DNA of 63,803 nt from positions 1-63,803 of the forward strand of contig JANPCX010000023.1 in NCBI GenBank assembly GCA_031431125.1, in the 5' to 3' direction. This DNA comes from JANPCX01 sp031431125 (GTDB lineage Bacteria; Pseudomonadota; Gammaproteobacteria; Burkholderiales; Burkholderiaceae_C). Positions 59,809-63,803 of this stretch are shown here, piece by piece (within the stretch, counting starts at the first letter, position 1; each line of letters starts with the position of its first letter). A program made the translations under genes and the position numbers. Below the pieces are notes generated by a model. The model saw only the letters and a program-made list of their open reading frames with translations. It did not search any database and had not been told where the DNA came from.

Positions 59809-60663
59809 ATGCGCTTCAACCATTTGGCCCCAGCTTGGGCCTGCAATGAATCCACACGCAAGGTGTGGAGGCTTCTGTGTTTGAGTGTTGTGTTGGTGTT
59901 TCTATCAGGCTGCAAAGCCGCCATCTACACCAAGATGACAGAGGTCGACGCCAACGAAACGCTCTATACCCTGCTGCAAGGGGGTATAGACGCTGAGAAA
60001 CGCCCAGATCCCGATGGCGGTTTCAGCGTCTGGGCCGACAAAGACGACATGGCCGCCGCCATCGGCCTGCTCAAGGCCAATGCACAGCCTGAGCAAAAAC
60101 ATCCAAGTTTGGGCGAGTTGTTCGGGCGCAATCAATTGATCAGCACGCCTGCCGAAGAGCGCATCCGTTTTGTTTATGGCACCGAACAAGCATTGGCTCA
60201 AACCCTGTCCAAGATCGACGGGGTCTTGGTGGCACGTGTGCATATCGTGCTGCCTATCAACGATCCACTGGCCACCGATGTCAAACCGTCTTCAGCGTCG
60301 GTGTTCATCAAGCACCGTGTGGGACAAGACCTCGCTTCGTCTGTACCGGCCATCAAGGATTTGGTGGTGCGTGGCATCGAAGGCCTGAGCGTGGAGCGGG
60401 TGGCGGTCACCCTGTTTCCTGCAAGCGGCACCAAGGCGCCCGCAGCAGATGCGGACCCACTCAGTTCTGCGCGCAACAACGGAAAGTTTTTGGGTGTTGC
60501 TGTGCCCAGCAGCAGTGTGTCGGGCTTGTGGTTCAGGCTGGTCCTGGTGGCTGCTTTGATCGCCTTGGTCCTGTTCCTGCTCGCGCGCATGTTCCGTGGC
60601 ACAGAAAAGCCCAGGCCAGTGATGTCGTCGGGTCCGCGAACCCTTCAACCACCACAGGGTTGA
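59809..60663 (+). CDS. sctJ: Type III secretion lipoprotein SctJ
   Basis: A 284-residue lipoprotein of the YscJ/FliF family. The lipobox FLSGC places the acylated cysteine at residue 35. The two ring-building motifs are clear (MTEVDANETLYTLLQGGIDAEK, quoted in part, and VLVARVHIVLPINDP with SSASVFIKHR). A C-terminal membrane helix (about 240-262) anchors it in the inner membrane. It makes the inner ring with SctD. It starts one base after the sctI stop. Confidence 0.95.
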   Translation: MRFNHLAPAWACNESTRKVWRLLCLSVVLVFLSGCKAAIYTKMTEVDANETLYTLLQGGIDAEKRPDPDGGFSVWADKDDMAAAIGLLKANAQPEQKHPSLGELFGRNQLISTPAEERIRFVYGTEQALAQTLSKIDGVLVARVHIVLPINDPLATDVKPSSASVFIKHRVGQDLASSVPAIKDLVVRGIEGLSVERVAVTLFPASGTKAPAADADPLSSARNNGKFLGVAVPSSSVSGLWFRLVLVAALIALVLFLLARMFRGTEKPRPVMSSGPRTLQPPQG

Positions 60664-60668
60664 GTCTG

Positions 60669-61388
60669 ATGGTCAATACAGCGTCCCGGGTGCACGCCGT
60701 TAATCGCCTGGATGCGATTGAGCGGCGTTTCTGCTTTTCGGCTTGGCCTCAAACCACCACGCACCCCTCTTGGTTTGAGGTCTTGGACCGTCTTGTTGGC
60801 ATGCGGGTGTCGCGGAATTTTGGTCGCACCGTCGGAGAGACGGAGCGTGCGGTAGCCGATGCACTGCTGCGGCAAGTCGGCGTTGACTCCTCCCAACGTG
60901 TGGCCGACGACTATGTTCCTTTGTGGGCCATGCAAGCCCATGAGCCAATGCGGCAGCACCTCTCAACCATCGCCGCCTTGGCTGTTTTGCCGGCTTTGAA
61001 GTTGGCCGTCAGCGGTGCGGAGGCAAGACATTGGGATGCGGTGCTGGGTGCTGGTGTTCGCCATGTGGCCTTGTTGCTGGCCCGAACCCATCCTCAGGCC
61101 GAACCGCCGACCCATGCGACCCATGCGACCGAGTTGCGGCGGCAGGCCACAGTGGCAGCCAAATCCGCGCAAAGTTGGGAGGCATTTTCTTTTCGGCTCG
61201 GCTTGGCGGCTTTGAATGAGCAAAAACAGGCTGTTCGAGCCCGTGTGCGATTGGCCTGGCCGCACGCCTTGCGTGACGAGGCGCCTTTGGTGTTGGAAGA
61301 CGCGGTTCAATCCTGGCTTGTTGAAGCCTGCTTGCTGTCCACACAGGTGCAGCGGGTAGAGCGGCCTGTACGGAGGCTTGCGGCATGA
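60669..61388 (+). CDS. sctK: Type III secretion sorting-platform protein SctK
   Basis: A 239-residue cytoplasmic protein in the sctK position between sctJ and sctL. The ATG at 60669 follows the sctJ stop by five bases; the frame is open upstream inside sctJ. The N-terminal half (FCFSAWPQTTTHPSWF) and the hydrophobic helix IAALAVLPALKLAVSG resemble YscK proteins, which link SctQ pods to the inner-membrane ring. Sequence conservation in this family is low, so position carries much of the weight. It contains no metal motif. Confidence 0.8.
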   Translation: MVNTASRVHAVNRLDAIERRFCFSAWPQTTTHPSWFEVLDRLVGMRVSRNFGRTVGETERAVADALLRQVGVDSSQRVADDYVPLWAMQAHEPMRQHLSTIAALAVLPALKLAVSGAEARHWDAVLGAGVRHVALLLARTHPQAEPPTHATHATELRRQATVAAKSAQSWEAFSFRLGLAALNEQKQAVRARVRLAWPHALRDEAPLVLEDAVQSWLVEACLLSTQVQRVERPVRRLAA

Positions 61389-62038
61389 GCTTGCATTTGA
61401 TGGATCAAAACTTGCTGGGCCGCGCGGTCTCCAAGGTGGTCAAGCGTGCCGACTATGAGCAGGTGCTTGCCGCCGAAGATGTGCTCGCATCAGCCAACGA
61501 AGCGGCTGCAAAACAGCAAAGCCACCTGGAAACTTTGCGGCAAGAGGCCACACGCGCCGGCTACGCGGCGGGCATTGAGATGGGCAAACAGGCTTGGGCG
61601 CAGGAACTGGTGGAGCGGCACAGCACACAACAAACGCATTTGCGAGGTATGGAGCAGGTGCTGGTTGACGTGGTGATGTCCTCCTTGCGTCATCTGCTGG
61701 GTGAACTGCCTGCGGGCGATAGATTCCCGTTGTTGGCTCAGCAAGTGGTGCAGTCTGTGGTGCGCGCCCGGCAACTGCGTTTGGTGGTTGCGGCGGACGA
61801 TGCGCCCGCCGCCCGTATGGTTCTTGATCGTTGGCAGAGGCAGCAGCCTGAGGTGTTGGCCGTGGATGTGGTGGTGGACAGCGCCTTGACGACTGGGGAC
61901 TGTTTGCTCGAGACCGACGAAGGCGCAGTCGATGGACGGCTCAGCCAGCGCTTGGTCACCATAGAAACTGCATTGCGGCGCCATCTGTCGGCGGTGTCCG
62001 AACACAACAAACTATCTGGCACAGCGGGTCACTCATGA
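61385..62038 (+). CDS. sctL: Type III secretion ATPase stator SctL
   Basis: A 217-residue protein of the YscL/FliH family, related to the b and delta subunits of F/V-ATPases. The N-terminal half is charged and coiled-coil-like (VLASANEAAAKQQSHLETLR), and the C-terminal domain (VVQSVVRARQLRLVVAADDA and DCLLETDEGAVDGRLSQRL) is typical. It connects the ATPase SctN to the sorting platform. It overlaps both sctK and sctN by four bases. Confidence 0.92.
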   Translation: MSLHLMDQNLLGRAVSKVVKRADYEQVLAAEDVLASANEAAAKQQSHLETLRQEATRAGYAAGIEMGKQAWAQELVERHSTQQTHLRGMEQVLVDVVMSSLRHLLGELPAGDRFPLLAQQVVQSVVRARQLRLVVAADDAPAARMVLDRWQRQQPEVLAVDVVVDSALTTGDCLLETDEGAVDGRLSQRLVTIETALRRHLSAVSEHNKLSGTAGHS

Positions 62039-63393
62039 GACCAGCCCAGGCCATCTTGGAGACGCCCGATTGGGCAGCCGCACTCAAGGGTGCCACGGCC
62101 AGCCTGCCAGGCCTGGAGCGTTTTGGTCGTGTGGTCCGTGCGGTGGGCACCATCATTGAAGTCACGGGCCTCAATGCCAAAGTGGGTGATGTGTGTGAAT
62201 TCACCCATCCTGGCTCAGATTGGCGGCTGCGAGGGGAGGTCATTGGCATTGCCGGCGACCATGTCACCGTATTGCCGCTCGGAAGTTTGGAAGGCATCTC
62301 CAACCGCACCCAGGCCGTCGCGTTGGGCAAGGCCGCCGAAGTGCAAGTCGGTGAAGGACTGCTCGGGCATGTGCTCGACGGCTTTGGCAATCCGATGACG
62401 GTGGGCGCAGACTTGACCAAAACGCGGGCTTGTTTGGTGAAAGCCACTCCGCCCGACGCCCTGTATCGCAAGCCCGTGTCTGACACCTTGGTCACGGGTG
62501 TCCGGGCGATTGACGGTGTGATTACCTGTGGCGTGGGCCAGCGGCTGGGTATTTTTGCGCCCGCAGGTGCCGGCAAGAGCAGCTTGTTGTCGATGATCGC
62601 GCAAGGATGCCAGTGTGATGTGGTGATCTTGGCGCTGATAGGCGAGCGCGGCAGAGAGGTTGGCGAGTTCCTTGAAGAATTCCGCAGCCTGGGTCTGCTG
62701 GAGCGCAGCATCGTGGTCGTTGCCACCTCAGACCGGTCTTCGGCTGAGCGTGCCAAAGCCCCCGAAGTGGCCATGGCTTGCGCGGAATACTTCAGAGACC
62801 AAGGCCAATCGGTGTTGTTGCTGATGGACTCCGTCACACGTTATGCACGGGCACTGCGCGAAATTGGATTGGCTGCAGGTGAGCCGCCCACGCGGCGAGG
62901 ATATCCGCCGTCGGTGTTTAACGCCCTGCCGCGTTTGTTTGAGCGAGCGGGCTGCAGTGAACGTGGTGTGATCTCGGCCTTCTTCACCGTGTTGGTCGAC
63001 GACGACGCCGCGGGTGACCCCATATTCGAAGAGACCCGCGCCACCTTGGACGGCCACATCCTGCTCTCGCCCCGACTTGCCGATGGCGGCCATTACCCCG
63101 CCATTGACGTGCTCGCCAGCCGCAGCCGCGTGATGCAAAAAGTGGTCACGCCGGAACATGCCGCCGCGGCGCGCAAGGTTCGGGAAATGTTGCAAAAGCT
63201 CCAGGACATCGAAACCCTGGTGCAAATTGGCGAGTACCGCAGCGGCTCGGATGCCATGGCCGACCGTGCCTTGGCGGTACGCGAAGAGTTGACACAGTTT
63301 TTACAGCAGTCTAAGCACGAGGTCTCCACCTCCGCCGTCACCGTGGAGCGTTTACAGCGCCTCGCCGGTTCGGTGCCAACTCATAAGCAGTGA
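62035..63393 (+). CDS. sctN: Type III secretion ATPase SctN
   Basis: A 452-residue ATPase of the FliI/YscN family. Walker A is APAGAGKSSLLSMIAQ at about residues 174-190, Walker B is VLLLMDSVTRYARALRE, and the catalytic loop GEPPTRRGYPPSVFNALP and LDGHILLSPRLADGGHYPAID are diagnostic for export ATPases rather than ATP synthase. It unfolds and releases effectors from chaperones. Length is normal. The highest-conservation gene of the cluster. Confidence 0.97.
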   Translation: MRPAQAILETPDWAAALKGATASLPGLERFGRVVRAVGTIIEVTGLNAKVGDVCEFTHPGSDWRLRGEVIGIAGDHVTVLPLGSLEGISNRTQAVALGKAAEVQVGEGLLGHVLDGFGNPMTVGADLTKTRACLVKATPPDALYRKPVSDTLVTGVRAIDGVITCGVGQRLGIFAPAGAGKSSLLSMIAQGCQCDVVILALIGERGREVGEFLEEFRSLGLLERSIVVVATSDRSSAERAKAPEVAMACAEYFRDQGQSVLLLMDSVTRYARALREIGLAAGEPPTRRGYPPSVFNALPRLFERAGCSERGVISAFFTVLVDDDAAGDPIFEETRATLDGHILLSPRLADGGHYPAIDVLASRSRVMQKVVTPEHAAAARKVREMLQKLQDIETLVQIGEYRSGSDAMADRALAVREELTQFLQQSKHEVSTSAVTVERLQRLAGSVPTHKQ

Positions 63394-63414
63394 CTTTGAG
63401 CAAAGGAGTGAACC

Positions 63415-63627
63415 ATGGGGTTCTTTAGTCGCATTGCACAACATCTTCAGCACGTTGTTGGTAACGTTGTACACCACCAACCGCCCGCTTTGCCGACGCC
63501 GCCGGCCTTGCCTCGCTTGGTATTTCCGCCTTCACCGGCTTTTCAGTCCGGTGCTCCAACACGCGTGGTTGGCGAAACCAGAGTAACCGTGGATCGACCA
63601 TCTCGGTTGATGCACAAAGCGGCTTGA
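63415..63627 (+). CDS. Small proline-rich protein in the SctO position
   Basis: A 70-residue protein with a strong AAGGAG ribosome binding site before its ATG. An amphipathic start (MGFFSRIAQHLQHVVGNVVHH) is followed by a Pro-rich middle (residues 23-46). In Ysc-type operons the gene after sctN is sctO, a coiled-coil protein of about 150 residues; this is half that length and not coiled-coil. It may be a system-specific secreted or accessory protein. No homologue is recognised. Confidence 0.5.
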   Translation: MGFFSRIAQHLQHVVGNVVHHQPPALPTPPALPRLVFPPSPAFQSGAPTRVVGETRVTVDRPSRLMHKAA

Positions 63628-63726
63628 CGCATCGACTGAATTCCAAGTGGTAAAGCTCAAGCAGAGCAGTTTTGATGAGAGCAAAGCGCCCCAAGGGGTA
63701 ACTCAAGCAAACAACAGGAGGAAGCC

Positions 63727-63803
63727 ATGCAACTGAACCGAGTGAACGCGCCCAATGAAGGTGCAGCCGGGATTGATCTGAGCAACGACGCGGCCGTGAA
63801 CAA
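63727..63803 (+). CDS. Start of a type III secretion gene cut by the window end
   Basis: An ATG at 63727 with an ACAGGAGGAAGCC ribosome binding site begins MQLNRVNAPNEGAAGIDLSN and stays open to the edge. By position it could be sctP (needle length control) or another Ysc-operon gene; 25 codons are too few to tell. Confidence 0.5.
   Translation, partial: MQLNRVNAPNEGAAGIDLSNDAAVN

Overview
The window looks like a chromosome segment of a betaproteobacterium of the order Burkholderiales, most likely family Comamonadaceae (Limnohabitans/Rhodoferax/Hydrogenophaga-like). The grounds are the GC-rich sequence, the bolA-yciB and selO-msrB gene orders, the ppk1-sixA pair, and dispersed CGTCATTCCCGCG-type palindromic repeats. 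The genus is inference; no rRNA or tRNA gene was seen.

Positions 1-10.2 kb: a minus-strand housekeeping block (start of a probable peptidyl-prolyl isomerase, bolA, yciB, msrB, selO), then a complete branched-chain amino-acid-type ABC importer (substrate-binding protein, LivH, LivM, LivG, LivF) in a tightly overlapped plus-strand operon, then a LysR regulator divergent from an NmrA-like NAD(P)-binding protein. Positions 10.2-24.8 kb: a CHASE2 hybrid histidine kinase coupled to a FecR/LysM envelope protein, a set of small envelope or hydrolase genes, an orphan VgrG-like beta-helix spike, an SxxK lipoprotein hydrolase, a fatty acid desaturase, a membrane-bound C13 (legumain/caspase-like) protease, a VF530 protein, a hemolysin III-family protein and PPK2. 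Two inverted copies of a MITE-like element bracket the C13-VF530-HlyIII genes.

Positions 24.9-36.3 kb: acyl-CoA synthetase, a BASS-family transporter, MoxR/DUF58, a foldback palindromic element with a TTA target duplication, a histone-deacetylase-family enzyme, MscS and MarC membrane proteins, an amino-acid ABC binding protein and permease without a local ATPase, a ferritin-like DUF455 protein and a gamma-class carbonic anhydrase. Positions 36.3-41.0 kb: the most unusual non-secretion module, a four-gene operon of a membrane-anchored binding-protein-like protein, a lipoprotein fusing a binding-protein fold to a von Willebrand A domain, an XpaC-like membrane protein and TelA. It looks like an envelope stress or metal-sensing complex of undefined function.

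Positions 41.1-49.1 kb: Hsp33, CopD-like protein, PPK1, SixA, an OmlA-like lipoprotein, an Spx/ArsC-like protein and aconitase. Positions 49.2-56.8 kb: a signalling patch (two PAS histidine kinases, an OmpR-type regulator, a chemoreceptor, a GAF protein) followed by exonuclease III.

Positions 57.1 kb to the end: the first part of a type III secretion operon in Ysc-like order, sctD, an SctE-sized ORF, sctF needle, an SctG-like chaperone, sctI rod, sctJ, sctK, sctL, sctN, then a small proline-rich ORF and a truncated ORF in the place where sctO and sctP are expected. Three 100-bp palindromic repeats, at 30975, 41033 and 46209, lie in intergenic gaps across the window.
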